Made by a program: the position numbers and the translations under genes | Shown here: positions 27,552 through 37,144 of the stretch, piece after piece | How positions within the stretch are numbered: the first letter of the stretch is position 1 | Layout: every line of letters begins with the position of its first letter | Source: Chitinophaga arvensicola | GTDB lineage: Bacteria > Bacteroidota > Bacteroidia > Chitinophagales > Chitinophagaceae | Length of the DNA stretch: 64,000 nucleotides | Assembly (NCBI RefSeq): GCF_900110835.1 | Contig: NZ_FOJG01000002.1 | Location: 896,979-960,978, forward strand | Reading direction: 5' to 3' | The notes under the pieces: model-generated | What the model saw: the letters and a program-made list of their open reading frames with translations, nothing else | The model's database searches: none | What the model was told of the DNA's origin: nothing

Positions 27552-30152
27552 ATGAGCAACTATGTAGTCCGTTTTCAGGAGACCGGCAAATCCGATGTAA
27601 CAACAGTGGGCGGTAAGGGCGCCAACCTCGGCGAACTATCGCGGATCGAAGGGATACGCGTGCCGGAAGGCTTTTGTGTTACCACCGCAGCATACAAAAT
27701 GATTACCGGAAACCATCCCGGGCTACATGCACTCCTGGAGGAACTGGCAGATCTGCAAATTGTTGAACGGGAAAGGATCAGCGTCGTCAGCGCAAAAATC
27801 CGGGCTATCATTGAAAATATTCCTATTGCCGGTGATATTGCAGCAGCCATCACCGGCCAACTGCATCAATCGGGCGTAAACGAAGCTTATGCGGTGCGAT
27901 CCAGTGCAACGGCCGAAGATCTTCCAACAGCCTCTTTTGCAGGTCAACAGGATACTTATCTGAATATCACCGGCCTCCCCTCCATCTTACATCATATCAG
28001 CAGATGCTGGGCATCGCTCTTTACCGACAGGGCCGTCACCTATCGCATCCAGCAAGGTATTGACCACCGTAAAGTACAGCTGTGCGTGGTAGTACAGTGC
28101 ATGGTATTCCCGGAGGCAGCGGGCATATTGTTTACCGCTGATCCCATAACGGGCCACCGGAAAGTATTGTCCATCGACGCCGGCTTCGGACTTGGAGAAG
28201 CAATGGTGTCGGGCCTGGTTACAGCGGATCTCTACAAAGTGCATCATGATCAAGTCATTGAAAAGAAGATTGCTGCAAAGCAACTCGCGATCTATGCGTT
28301 GAAAGAAGGAGGCACCAGGGAGCAGGTGCTTACACCCGAACAGCAAACCAGCCAGGTATTGACAGACAAACAGATTTTAGCCCTGGCGCATACAGGCCGG
28401 AAAATCGAAAGTCATTTCGGCACGCCGCAGGATATAGAATGGTGCCTGGCGGGAGATGAATTTTATATTGTCCAGAGCCGCCCCATCACCACCCTATACC
28501 CGGTTCCGGAAGCGAATGACAACGGTAATCACGTGTATGTATCTGTTGGACATAACCAGATGATGACCGATGCCATGAAACCATTGGGATTGTCGTTCTT
28601 CCTGCTGGTTAGCCGCGCACCCATGCGCACGGCCGGTGGAAGAATATTTATTGATATCACCGCGATGCTGTCTTCTCCTTCCGGCAGGGAAAAAGTGATC
28701 AGCGACCTGGGCAAATCAGATCCGCTCATAAAAGATGCACTGCTGGCGGTTACAGCGCGGGAAGACTTTATAAAAATATTACCACCGGATCAGCAACCAC
28801 CCACACATGGAAAAAGCCTTTCGGATATAGAAATCCCCGCAACTCTGGATCCTGCGGTGGTGCATGATCTGATCAGGAACAGCCAGGCATCGCTAGCCAC
28901 CCTGAAAACAAATATCCAAACCAAATCGGGAGCTGAATTATTTGATTTTATCCGGGAAGATATCCCGCGACTGCAGCAGGTGTTGTTTGAGCCCAGGAAT
29001 ATGCAGGCACTGCTGGCCGGTATCAATGCTTCGTCCTGGATCAATGAAAAAATGTACGAATGGCTGGGAGAAAAAGGAGTAGCTGATACCCTTTCCCAAT
29101 CCGTCCCCAACAATATCACCTCGGAAATGGGCCTTGCATTGTTGGATGTGGCAGATGTGATCCGGCCTTATCCGGCCATCATTGCCTATTTACAACAGGT
29201 AAAAGACGATCAGTTCCTGGATGCGTTGATTCAATTTGATGGTGGGCAGGAAGTAACAGATGCCATCCATACATTCCTCCACAAATACGGCATGCGCTGC
29301 AGCGGAGAAATCGATATCAGCAAAACCCGCTGGGCAGAAAAACCTGCTATCCTCATTCCTATGATACTCAGTAATATCAGGAACTTCCGGCCCAATGCCG
29401 GCACGAAGAAATTTGAAGAAGGCTTACAGGAAGCATTGAGAAAAGAAGAGGAAATAATGGATCGCCTGCAGCAACTACCGGATGGCGCTCAAAAAGCAAA
29501 AGAAACAAAGCAGCAGATCGACCAGCTCCGGCATTTCATTGGCTACCGTGAATATCCAAAATACGGTATTGTAAGTCACTATTTCGTTTACAAGCAGGCA
29601 ATACTAAAAGAAGCTGAACGCCTGTTACAGGCGAATGTGATCCGAGAAAAAGAAGATATCTACTATCTCACCTTTGAGGAACTCCGGGAACTCGTCCGCA
29701 CTCACAAAGCAAACGACCAGTTGATCATCCAACGAAAAGAAGCATACCGGCTATACGAAAAAATGACACCTCCGCGTGTAATCACCTCTGATGGGGAAAT
29801 CATCACGGGTCGATACAAACACGATCATCTACCCGCTAATGCAATTGCCGGGCTGGCAGTATCTTCCGGGATCATTGAAGGTCGTGCACGCGTGATTCTC
29901 CGCATGGAAGAAGCCAACCTGGAAGAAGGCGATATATTGGTTACACCGTTTACAGACCCCAGCTGGACAGCACTGTTTGTGGCCATAAAAGGCCTGGTGA
30001 CCGAAGTAGGCGGACTGATGACCCATGGAGCCGTTATTGCGCGTGAATACGGTTTGCCGGCAGTTGTTGGGGTAGAACATGCGACCCGGTTGATCAGAGA
30101 CGGACAGCGGATCCGGGTGAATGGTACCGATGGATTTGTAGAAATACTTTAA
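27552..30152 (+). CDS. rph: rifampicin phosphotransferase (PEP-synthase fold)
   Basis: An 866-residue cytoplasmic enzyme, close to the 868-residue Listeria RPH in length and in sequence as I recall it along the whole chain (SNYVVRFQETGK, TTVGGKGANLGELSRIEG, YAVRSSATAEDLPTASFAGQ, NHVYVSVGHNQMMTDAMKPL, HFIGYREYPKYGI). Domains: ATP-grasp (1-~315), rifampicin-binding (~316-755) and swivelling His domain (~768-866). The catalytic His is at residue 825 in GGLMTHGAVIAREYG, the same number as in the Listeria enzyme. It turns rifampicin, ATP and water into inactive phospho-rifampicin, AMP and phosphate. The alternative, a true PEP synthase, is less likely because the central domain follows RPH. The ATG at 27552 is preferred over 27510. 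Confidence 0.85.
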   Translation: MSNYVVRFQETGKSDVTTVGGKGANLGELSRIEGIRVPEGFCVTTAAYKMITGNHPGLHALLEELADLQIVERERISVVSAKIRAIIENIPIAGDIAAAITGQLHQSGVNEAYAVRSSATAEDLPTASFAGQQDTYLNITGLPSILHHISRCWASLFTDRAVTYRIQQGIDHRKVQLCVVVQCMVFPEAAGILFTADPITGHRKVLSIDAGFGLGEAMVSGLVTADLYKVHHDQVIEKKIAAKQLAIYALKEGGTREQVLTPEQQTSQVLTDKQILALAHTGRKIESHFGTPQDIEWCLAGDEFYIVQSRPITTLYPVPEANDNGNHVYVSVGHNQMMTDAMKPLGLSFFLLVSRAPMRTAGGRIFIDITAMLSSPSGREKVISDLGKSDPLIKDALLAVTAREDFIKILPPDQQPPTHGKSLSDIEIPATLDPAVVHDLIRNSQASLATLKTNIQTKSGAELFDFIREDIPRLQQVLFEPRNMQALLAGINASSWINEKMYEWLGEKGVADTLSQSVPNNITSEMGLALLDVADVIRPYPAIIAYLQQVKDDQFLDALIQFDGGQEVTDAIHTFLHKYGMRCSGEIDISKTRWAEKPAILIPMILSNIRNFRPNAGTKKFEEGLQEALRKEEEIMDRLQQLPDGAQKAKETKQQIDQLRHFIGYREYPKYGIVSHYFVYKQAILKEAERLLQANVIREKEDIYYLTFEELRELVRTHKANDQLIIQRKEAYRLYEKMTPPRVITSDGEIITGRYKHDHLPANAIAGLAVSSGIIEGRARVILRMEEANLEEGDILVTPFTDPSWTALFVAIKGLVTEVGGLMTHGAVIAREYGLPAVVGVEHATRLIRDGQRIRVNGTDGFVEIL

Positions 30153-30247
30153 GCGGGGTTGATCAGGATAACATCATACGGCCTTCATGTTTATTCTTTA
30201 TCTTAGATTTACATTATACCTATACTTATCGCCCGAAAATCGCATTC

Positions 30248-31411
30248 ATGATCAAATCTCTCCTGATATTATTTTTCATCGTGGTTTCAAGTCTGTATGC
30301 AATCGGACAAAATTCCAGGGAAAATATAATTTATATAGTAGATTCCATACCGGTAATTGATGATCCGGAAGAAGAAAATCAATTACTACCCGAAGACATA
30401 GCGGATGTCACTGTTATAAAAAATAAAGACACCTTAAAAATACTGGGTTACGACAAATTCGACGGCGCCATCTACCTGTTTACGATAGCATACCGGAAAA
30501 GAGCTGATGACATCAAAAGTATTCCTTCTTCAAAGCAAATGGAGAGAAAAAACGGTATCTGGCATTTCAACGGTAGCCCCTACAGTGGCTTATTTATAGA
30601 CTATTATTACAGCGGAAGGAAACAGGGTGAGGGTACTTTTCAAAATGGAACCTTAAGTGGGAAACGAACTATGTATTATCAAAATGGCAAGATAGCTACA
30701 GAAAGATACTATCGGGATGGTATTGAAAATGGGATGGAGAAAGAATATTATGAAGACGGCTCACTAAAACAAAAAGGAGTATTCCTCAATGGTAAAGAAA
30801 CCGGCCTTTGGGAAATGTACTTCCCAAATGGACAGGTAAAACAACGAAATAATTTCCAGGATGGCAATATGGAGGGGGAAGTAACCATTTACTATTCGAC
30901 GGGGAAGATACTGGCGGTGGAAGTAGCTAAAAACGGGAAAATAACCCCAGATAAACGTCTTGAAAAGGTAGAAGCAATAATAAAAAAAGGATACGCTAAT
31001 AGTAAAGAAGGAGATTATAAATCAGCCATTAAAAACTATTCAAAAGCGATTGCCATTGACAGCGCAAATGCGGAAGCCTTCTTTGCAAGAGGCACCGACA
31101 AGCTAAATGACTTTCAATTCGATGAGGCAATTCTCGACTTTAATAAGGCATTGGAAATTGAACCCTACTACAAAAAAGCTTTATCCAACAGGGCTTTTGC
31201 AAGGATCAGGAAATACCAGTACGGCTCCGGCAGAAAATTATCAGAGAATCACGGTGTAACCGTTATTGCCTCAAAAGATAAGCCCGACATTCCGGCAAAT
31301 GAGCTGGCGATCATCTGCGCCGACTTAAAACAGGCCATCTTCCTGGGTGATAGAGGGTCGATGATCATCAACGCGGCGGAAGAATTCTGCAGAACAAACA
31401 GCCCCAAATAG
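30248..31411 (+). CDS. exported MORN-repeat/TPR protein with plug-like N-terminus
   Basis: A 387-residue exported protein with a signal peptide (MIKSLLILFFIVVSSLYA). Residues ~45-85 (EDIADVTVIKNKDTLKILG, then YDKFDGAIYLFTIAYRK) resemble the segment of TonB receptor plugs that precedes the barrel, but there is no barrel. Residues ~105-235 hold about five MORN_2-type repeats of the G-x-W-x-x-Y-x-x-G kind (RKQGEGTFQNGTLSGKRTMY, KETGLWEMYFPNGQ), and ~245-320 holds two TPR motifs (KSAIKNYSKAIAIDSANAEA, DEAILDFNKALEIEPYYKKA). It probably works as a protein- or peptidoglycan-facing scaffold in the periplasm. In databases the MORN part is sometimes called YwqK antitoxin-like, which I would not rely on. 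Monocistronic. Confidence 0.75.
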   Translation: MIKSLLILFFIVVSSLYAIGQNSRENIIYIVDSIPVIDDPEEENQLLPEDIADVTVIKNKDTLKILGYDKFDGAIYLFTIAYRKRADDIKSIPSSKQMERKNGIWHFNGSPYSGLFIDYYYSGRKQGEGTFQNGTLSGKRTMYYQNGKIATERYYRDGIENGMEKEYYEDGSLKQKGVFLNGKETGLWEMYFPNGQVKQRNNFQDGNMEGEVTIYYSTGKILAVEVAKNGKITPDKRLEKVEAIIKKGYANSKEGDYKSAIKNYSKAIAIDSANAEAFFARGTDKLNDFQFDEAILDFNKALEIEPYYKKALSNRAFARIRKYQYGSGRKLSENHGVTVIASKDKPDIPANELAIICADLKQAIFLGDRGSMIINAAEEFCRTNSPK

Positions 31412-31479
31412 CTAAAAATGGGAACAGATATCCTTCCTGTTAAATGTAGAAACACTATCTTACCTCCAAATTTACAGAT

Positions 31480-31827
31480 ATGAAACCGCTGCTTATTTTA
31501 TCTTTTTGCCTGATCAGCCTGGCGAGCAAGGCTCAAACCGCCAAAGAACTGATAGGGAAATGGAAACTGGTCAAAGAAACGAAGGATGGTGTTGTAAAAG
31601 CGCCCAGAGAAGCTTGCCAGATATTCAAAGACGGGGGCGAGTTTAAAGGAGTGAATGGGAATAATTCCCGTAATGGAAAGTGGAAGCTTTCTGATGATAA
31701 CAAAGAACTTACCATTAAGATCAGTATCATCTCCCTGACTTTCAGCGTAGATTACTTTGACGCCAGGAAAAGGGTGATCACCAATGATAAAACCGGCACA
31801 CTGGAATATGAAAAAGTAGACAACTAA
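31480..31827 (+). CDS. small exported lipocalin-like protein
   Basis: A 115-residue protein with a signal peptide (MKPLLILSFCLISLASKAQ) and a short beta-barrel-like body: ELIGKWKLVKE, FKDGGEFKGVNGNN, RNGKWKLSDDNKELTIKI and TGTLEYEKV. This strand pattern matches small lipocalin-like domains common in Bacteroidota. Ligand unknown. It lies 68 bp after the MORN/TPR gene, so co-transcription is possible. Confidence 0.65.
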   Translation: MKPLLILSFCLISLASKAQTAKELIGKWKLVKETKDGVVKAPREACQIFKDGGEFKGVNGNNSRNGKWKLSDDNKELTIKISIISLTFSVDYFDARKRVITNDKTGTLEYEKVDN

Positions 31828-31866
31828 ATGTTGAATAATAGCGGGGGGCTAATTACTGCTCCCTGC

Positions 31867-32694
31867 TTACAATTTACCTGTACTCTTAAAATAGATTAAT
31901 AACACCAGGTAGATGAGAAAGAACAATCCCAAAATGCCCAACACAATCATCCAAACCATTTTCACCAACGACTTCCTGTTTGCCGGTGCAGGGCGCTTGT
32001 AGTTCCTGAATAAATAAGCTATCAGCCCCACACCACCAATAACGGCTATCATAAACAGTATCCCTGAACAGAAGTTCTTCATTATACTACCACTCCAATA
32101 AAACAAGGCCTGGCCGGCAAAGAACCGGCTCCGCTCGGGCTGTGCGTCATTTACGAGAATCACATAGCTTCTCTCCTGCTGTATCTCATTGAACTGATCC
32201 TTCACGCGCGCTTTTAAATAATCTCCTTTGGTATTTGAAAATATAGGGAAAGAGTAAAACCGGAGTGCTGCCTTTTGTTGCTGTTGGATGTAGTGGTCGG
32301 CTACATGATAGCGATAACTGATATCAACGTAACCGTATAAATTGCCTTTTTGCCGGTATACCCCATACGCAGCATCGGAAATTTCGCCTTCTACGCTATG
32401 ATAGGCCGGATGTGTCCATTGAAATTCCTTTACGCGCAGATAGGGGGAAACGGAGTATAAAAGCAGTATCAGCAGATAGGTGAATCCCGCATAAGTAAGA
32501 TATCCTTCCAGGTTGCTACGGTTCAACCGTTGCTTTTCTGGTCGCCGAATGTTGTATACAACATACAGTAACAATCCAGTTAAAAGGCTGTAAATAGCCA
32601 GCTGAAAAGGGTTCCAGACAAACACAAAAAAGAAGCTGATAACTGCCAGTACAATATATCCGAAAATGTTTTTCGCAAGGCTTTTCTTATCCAT
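31867..32694 (-). CDS. five-helix membrane protein with DUF3592-like loop
   Basis: A 275-residue inner-membrane protein with TM segments at about 9-27, 31-48, 68-86, 208-230 and 247-270. The extracytoplasmic part between TM3 and TM4 (YHSVEGEISDAAYGVYRQKG, YVDISYRYHVADHYIQ, SYVILVNDAQPERSRFFAGQ) has the DUF3592 look also seen in the protein at 5036-6022. No catalytic motif. Function unknown. Confidence 0.6.
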   Translation of the reverse strand: MDKKSLAKNIFGYIVLAVISFFFVFVWNPFQLAIYSLLTGLLLYVVYNIRRPEKQRLNRSNLEGYLTYAGFTYLLILLLYSVSPYLRVKEFQWTHPAYHSVEGEISDAAYGVYRQKGNLYGYVDISYRYHVADHYIQQQQKAALRFYSFPIFSNTKGDYLKARVKDQFNEIQQERSYVILVNDAQPERSRFFAGQALFYWSGSIMKNFCSGILFMIAVIGGVGLIAYLFRNYKRPAPANRKSLVKMVWMIVLGILGLFFLIYLVLLIYFKSTGKL

Positions 32695-32820
32695 TTAAAC
32701 GATTTGGGCTGCCTAAAGATATAAAATAAAGGATGGCTTTCGCCGATACCTGCCAGGCAAATGCCAAAACGATATATCAGGCATATATACAACATGCTAT
32801 GCTATCTCCGAATAGGCCTA

Positions 32821-32850
32821 AAAAAACCGCATACACGGATGTATGCGGCC
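32821..32850 (-). terminator. rho-independent terminator
   Basis: Stem CCGCATACA / TGTATGCGG with a CGGA loop; on the minus strand a run of seven T bases follows it. It ends the exported protein gene that stops at 32870. Confidence 0.82.
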
Positions 32851-32869
32851 CCCATTAACTTATTTATAC

Positions 32870-34174
32870 TCAGGCGTGGGTTTTCTTTAGCTTCACTTCC
32901 ACTTTTTCGCCGGGCTTGCTCACCTTCACCACCTTTTTTACAACGGCGCCACTGCCTACGCTGTAGCTCCTGTCGACCGTATTGGTACTGGAGCCCTGGA
33001 ACATACCATTGATGTAGTGATCTGTATAACCCACCACTTCTGCCTGTGTGTAGGAATGGTCGAATCCGAACTCCGTATATAACAGGTATTCACCGGGCAT
33101 AAGGTTTACAAATTCGAAATGTCCCTGATCATCATACACATTTGTTGCTTTTATACACTGCGCGGCATCATCTGACAATGCGATTCCTTCCCGGCCTTTC
33201 TTGCGCTGCGACTCATTTACCGAAATCCATTCTTTAAAGTATTCATTATAGGGAATGAGAATTACCTGCGTACCACGCGGAGCTACCTGCTTGGCCTTGA
33301 TGTTCACTACCTGCATTTTGGCGAAGACGGTACCATTGTCGTTGAAGTCGCGCGCAAATACCTGCCCGTAAATAATGGATTTTCCACCTTTCACCATTTT
33401 CATGGTAGCGTCTTTGTCAAACGCCGCTTTGATGGAGTTGAAATCGTTTTCCGTATCCACCATCCTGATCTGCTGCCCGTCGCTCCAGGAGTCTATCTGC
33501 CATAGCCGCCGGGTTTTCTTATCGATGTAGGAAACCGATTTCTCATTCGTGGCAGGTTCCACCACCGTCACTTCCCACACATCATGTTTGCCGGTATATT
33601 TACTCACCCAGGTACTGTTCTTTACTTCCTCTACCACTGCCTTTTTCAGGTTATCATTGTTAGCGGGCTTATATTCGTATACGGGCAAATCAGTACTATA
33701 GCCGGAAGACAGTGGCAGCAGCGACAAGAGAAACGGATAGGTATAACTATCTATAAAATACCCGTTACCTGCTTCCTGTATCTGGGTTTTCTTCCCCGTT
33801 TTCTTATCTACGTAATAACCCGTTACATTATTCCCGAAATGGAGTACCATATCTTTCAGGGTGCTGTGTGATGCCCGGTAAACAGGTTTGAAGCTGCTCA
33901 GGTCAGATATGGCAGTGTCTTTCCACTCTTCGAGTCCGGCAAGCGCAGTGATGGTAGTAAGCGCCAGTTTATCGCCGGAAGTGTTGATACCGATAGTAAA
34001 GGTACCTATCTCTGATTCACTGCCATTGTTTACGGTGTAACAGGCCAGTGTATATTTGCCATTCTTCAGCAGTTTGCTGTCGAATTTATCCTGTGCCAAA
34101 GCACTGTTACCCATAGCGGTAAGAAATAGTAGTGCAGCCGGAAAAAGGATCGATGGACGGAATTGAGGAAACAT
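32870..34174 (-). CDS. exported protein, DUF3108-like plus regulatory beta-domain
   Basis: A 434-residue exported protein (signal peptide to ALAQ, residue 27). Residues ~35-265 form a DUF3108-like beta-barrel-like unit: NGKYTLACYTVNNGSESE, STLKDMVLHFGNNVTGYYVDK, GYFIDSYTYPFLLSLLPLSSG, SYIDKKTRRLWQID. Residues ~280-410 are a carboxypeptidase-regulatory-like beta-sandwich (GKSIIYGQVFARDFNDNG, GHFEFVNLMPGEYLLYTEFG), followed by a Lys-rich tail. A perfect -7 box (TATTTTTG, 34200-34207) lies 26 nt upstream of the ATG, giving a very short leader. Function unknown; envelope role inferred. Confidence 0.65.
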   Translation of the reverse strand: MFPQFRPSILFPAALLFLTAMGNSALAQDKFDSKLLKNGKYTLACYTVNNGSESEIGTFTIGINTSGDKLALTTITALAGLEEWKDTAISDLSSFKPVYRASHSTLKDMVLHFGNNVTGYYVDKKTGKKTQIQEAGNGYFIDSYTYPFLLSLLPLSSGYSTDLPVYEYKPANNDNLKKAVVEEVKNSTWVSKYTGKHDVWEVTVVEPATNEKSVSYIDKKTRRLWQIDSWSDGQQIRMVDTENDFNSIKAAFDKDATMKMVKGGKSIIYGQVFARDFNDNGTVFAKMQVVNIKAKQVAPRGTQVILIPYNEYFKEWISVNESQRKKGREGIALSDDAAQCIKATNVYDDQGHFEFVNLMPGEYLLYTEFGFDHSYTQAEVVGYTDHYINGMFQGSSTNTVDRSYSVGSGAVVKKVVKVSKPGEKVEVKLKKTHA

Positions 34175-34304
34175 ATTTTTGATAGTTTTTCAGACACTAC
34201 AAAAATAAGTAATTGAACCGCCCCGGTATATACCGGCACAAAGGGATACTACCATACCTGTTTACAGGTAGATGCAGCTATATACCCTTCTCTCTTAGTA
34301 ACAT

Positions 34305-35138
34305 TCAGTGACAACAATCATTTGAATTTTTCTCTTGCTGATATTCGTCGTGGCGGCGCATCCAGAACCCATTTTCGTTGCGTCCCAGCGGAGCCCTGTC
34401 CAGCCACTGATAAATATTCCACAGGCCATCCAGCCCACGGGCATAGGCAGAATAGGTATGATAAACGACACCATCGGCCAGCACAAAAGCGCTCATGCCG
34501 GGAGCTTCCAGCGCATAGGTGCTCCAATCAGTACCCGTGTCGGATGCCAGTTTTTCTCCTTCCTCAGAGGTGGTATCGGTTGGCGCAATATCGCTTTGAC
34601 GCGAGGTAACATTACCCTTTGCATAATTGTATCCTATGCTGCCGGCTTGTTGTTGCTCTCTGGTAAATGACACCTGGAAGTCGTAGTTAAAGTCACTGTC
34701 ATAAGACGAGGCCCAGGGGAATGACCATCCCATCCGCTGTTTGTATGCCTGCAGTTTTTGCAGTGGTGCACGCGATACCGCCCAGAAAGCCACATCATGA
34801 TGAAACAGGTGATCCCGGATCCCGTTAAAACCATCCGCTATGGCAGAACAATGCGGACATCCAGCTTTGTAATCCGGCCCGAACATGAAGTGATAGATGA
34901 GTAATTGCGAGCGTCCGTTGAAAAGGTCGATGAGTTTTACTTTTCCGTTGTCCGTATCCAACTGGTATTCCTTGTCCATTTTAACCCAGGGCAATTCCTG
35001 GCGTTTCTGTGCTACCTGATCGCTCAGTTTCGTTAATTCCTTTTCAGCTGCGAGCAGCTCTAACCTGGCAGTCAGCCATTCTTCCGGAGATACCACCTGG
35101 TGGTCGCGGATACCGTGTACAGTTTCGATTTTCGTCAT
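34305..35138 (-). CDS. DUF899 thioredoxin-like family protein
   Basis: A 277-residue soluble protein of the DUF899 family: VSPEEWLTARLELLAAEKELT, ELPWVKMDKEYQLDTDNGKV, LLIYHFMFGPDYKAGCPHCS and FWAVSRAPLQKLQAYKQRMGW. The fold is thioredoxin-like and the CPHC pair (near residue 95) stands where the redox centre would be. A C-terminal GLDGLWNIYQWLDRAPLGR is typical of the family. Role unknown, probably redox. A perfect -7 box (TACTTTTG, 35231-35238) lies about 90 nt upstream. Confidence 0.85.
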   Translation of the reverse strand: MTKIETVHGIRDHQVVSPEEWLTARLELLAAEKELTKLSDQVAQKRQELPWVKMDKEYQLDTDNGKVKLIDLFNGRSQLLIYHFMFGPDYKAGCPHCSAIADGFNGIRDHLFHHDVAFWAVSRAPLQKLQAYKQRMGWSFPWASSYDSDFNYDFQVSFTREQQQAGSIGYNYAKGNVTSRQSDIAPTDTTSEEGEKLASDTGTDWSTYALEAPGMSAFVLADGVVYHTYSAYARGLDGLWNIYQWLDRAPLGRNENGFWMRRHDEYQQEKNSNDCCH

Positions 35139-35548
35139 AATGTCCTCCTTTATTTACTAACCTGATAAATAAAATGGCGTCCATACGCTTTTGTTCAGCG
35201 ATATAGCAGACGGTGAAAGTTGTCACCTACCAAAAGTATCACCTAAAAAGCAATTATACAGGGTGCAAAATGGACTTTCTAACGGGTAGATCCGGACATA
35301 CTGATGGCGTTTCTGCCCTTAAATAATGCCTGTTGAAAACACCGGCATTAACATTCAGCGCTACAGCAACGAACGGGTCCATATGATAACGCTTTGAGTG
35401 TAAAGGGTCTGCAACTTTGATCGGATTTTGCACCTGCTTTGTTCCCACTTTTTTGGTGTTTCAATTTGCCTCCGCCAATGGCCCATAATACTTTCGCCCC
35501 ACAAACCGGGCCGGTTCATCTCACGATTCCACTTTAAACATTCCACAC
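35139..35548. other. 410-bp divergent intergenic region, no gene seen
   Basis: Holds a -7 box for the DUF899 gene (35231-35238, minus) and a fuller promoter for the beta-helix gene (35465-35496, plus). The short frames here lack codon structure and family similarity. Confidence 0.6.
35465..35496 (+). promoter_or_regulatory. Bacteroidota-type promoter of the beta-helix lipoprotein
   Basis: TTTG (35465-35468), 20 bases, TACTTTCG (35489-35496), one mismatch from TAnnTTTG. The transcript would start near 35503, about 45 nt before the ATG at 35549. Confidence 0.5.
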
Positions 35549-37126
35549 ATGAAAAAAATGAAGACTGTCCTTTCATTGCCAGGAGTGCTCCTCCTGCAAA
35601 TGGTATTACTATGTTCCTGTTACAAAGTGCTGGTGAATCCATCCTACCCGCATGGAGCCGGCCTGGTCACCACCACGCGGTATTATGTGGACAATAACGG
35701 GTCCGATACCAGCAATGGTCTCACCCCTGCCACTGCCTGGAAAACCCTTGGCAAAGTGAATTCCATGACCTTTCAGCCCGGCGATTCCGTACTTTTCAAA
35801 AGAGGTAACTCCTGGACCGGTTCACTGATCATTAAAAGCGCCGGTACTTCCAGCGCCAGGATTACCTTCAGCGCTTATGGTTCCGGAGATAAACCCCGCA
35901 TCGTTGGCAACAACAGCACGCTATCAGCGGTACTCATCCAGGATGCCAGGTATCTTACCTTTGAAAACTTTGATGTCAGTCATCCCAGAGCGGTACGCCC
36001 TCCGGACATTTCCCTCTGCGGCATTTATGTTGCCCTGGCTACCAACGGCATCTACCCGGGCATCATCATCAAAAACAATCATATCCACGATGTGGAAGGC
36101 ATGCCCATTACCAACCGGCATCTCCAGGCAGGCATATTCGTCCGTTCCAATGCAGCGCAGGCCTACCTCGATAGTCTGCTCATCGAAGGAAACACGCTTT
36201 CACGCTGCTCTTCCAGGGGCATTATGATGGGCGACGGCAGCAACAAAGACACGGCTTTTTACAATAACAACGTTGTCATCCGCCAGAATGTGATCGACAG
36301 CACCGCCCTGGAAGGCATCATTGTTTATACCGCTAAAAATGTGCTGATAGAACATAACAGGGTGTTGAACGCCGGCGCCTACACGCTGGGCGTACCGATG
36401 AACAGCATTGTACTGGCAGGCTTATGGGGCCGTGGCAAAAATACAACGATCCGGTATAACGAGGTCGCCTACACGCGACTGACCAACCCGGTCCCCTATT
36501 CTTCCATGGACTCAGAAGCTTTTGACATCGACCTCAGTACACCGGGATATACCATTATCGAATACAACTACTCCCACGACAATGAAGGCGGTTTCTTTTT
36601 GCATATGGGCGATCCCGGACCGGCGTTCACTTATGGAATTGTTCGCTACAACATCAGCCAGAATGATGGCAATGGCTTCGGTAACCGGGTATTTGAATTA
36701 CATGAACATCCCGGCGGAAAGGTAGTTCCGATCTACGTCTACAACAATACTTTCTACAATACCACCAAAATCGGTGTGCTGGACAGAGCCGGTGGAGCAG
36801 GTATTCACCCCGGACTGGAATTCCGGAATAATATCTTCTACGCGCCGGCATTTCAGCTCGATGATCAAACCCATATGATATACGACCATAATGCCTATTA
36901 CCAGGGACTTAAAGCGGCCAGCGACAGTAACGCCATCACCGCTAATCCATTGCTGGTAGCCCCGGGCACAGGTGGCAATGGTATCAATACCGTGAATGGG
37001 TATAAATTATCGCCCGGCTCACCGGCAACAGGAACCGGATTGCTGATCAGTAATAATGGTGGCAAAGATTTCTTTGGCGCCCCGGTGTCTGCAACAATGG
37101 CGCCGGCTATTGGTGCAGCCGAATAG
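35549..37126 (+). CDS. right-handed beta-helix lipoprotein, polysaccharide-lyase-like
   Basis: A 525-residue lipoprotein (MKKMKTVLSLPG..., lipobox LLCSC). After YYVDNNGSDTSNGLTPATAW, a standard opening for surface beta-helix enzymes, there are many coils with N-rich turns: ITFSAYGSGDKPRIVGNNS, IKNNHIHDVEG, IEGNTLSRCSSRGIMMGDGS, IEYNYSHDNEGGFFLH and VYNNTFYNTTKIG. This is the pectate-lyase/NosD-type parallel beta-helix. Members cut or bind acidic polysaccharides, but no lyase active site can be pinned here. It is monocistronic, with a terminator directly after it. Confidence 0.8.
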   Translation: MKKMKTVLSLPGVLLLQMVLLCSCYKVLVNPSYPHGAGLVTTTRYYVDNNGSDTSNGLTPATAWKTLGKVNSMTFQPGDSVLFKRGNSWTGSLIIKSAGTSSARITFSAYGSGDKPRIVGNNSTLSAVLIQDARYLTFENFDVSHPRAVRPPDISLCGIYVALATNGIYPGIIIKNNHIHDVEGMPITNRHLQAGIFVRSNAAQAYLDSLLIEGNTLSRCSSRGIMMGDGSNKDTAFYNNNVVIRQNVIDSTALEGIIVYTAKNVLIEHNRVLNAGAYTLGVPMNSIVLAGLWGRGKNTTIRYNEVAYTRLTNPVPYSSMDSEAFDIDLSTPGYTIIEYNYSHDNEGGFFLHMGDPGPAFTYGIVRYNISQNDGNGFGNRVFELHEHPGGKVVPIYVYNNTFYNTTKIGVLDRAGGAGIHPGLEFRNNIFYAPAFQLDDQTHMIYDHNAYYQGLKAASDSNAITANPLLVAPGTGGNGINTVNGYKLSPGSPATGTGLLISNNGGKDFFGAPVSATMAPAIGAAE

Positions 37127-37144
37127 ACTGGTAAAACAAAAAAG

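Noticed and set aside
35254..35448. 64-codon minus frame in the 35.1-35.5 kb gap
   Set aside because: No family similarity and no start signal; better seen as regulatory DNA.
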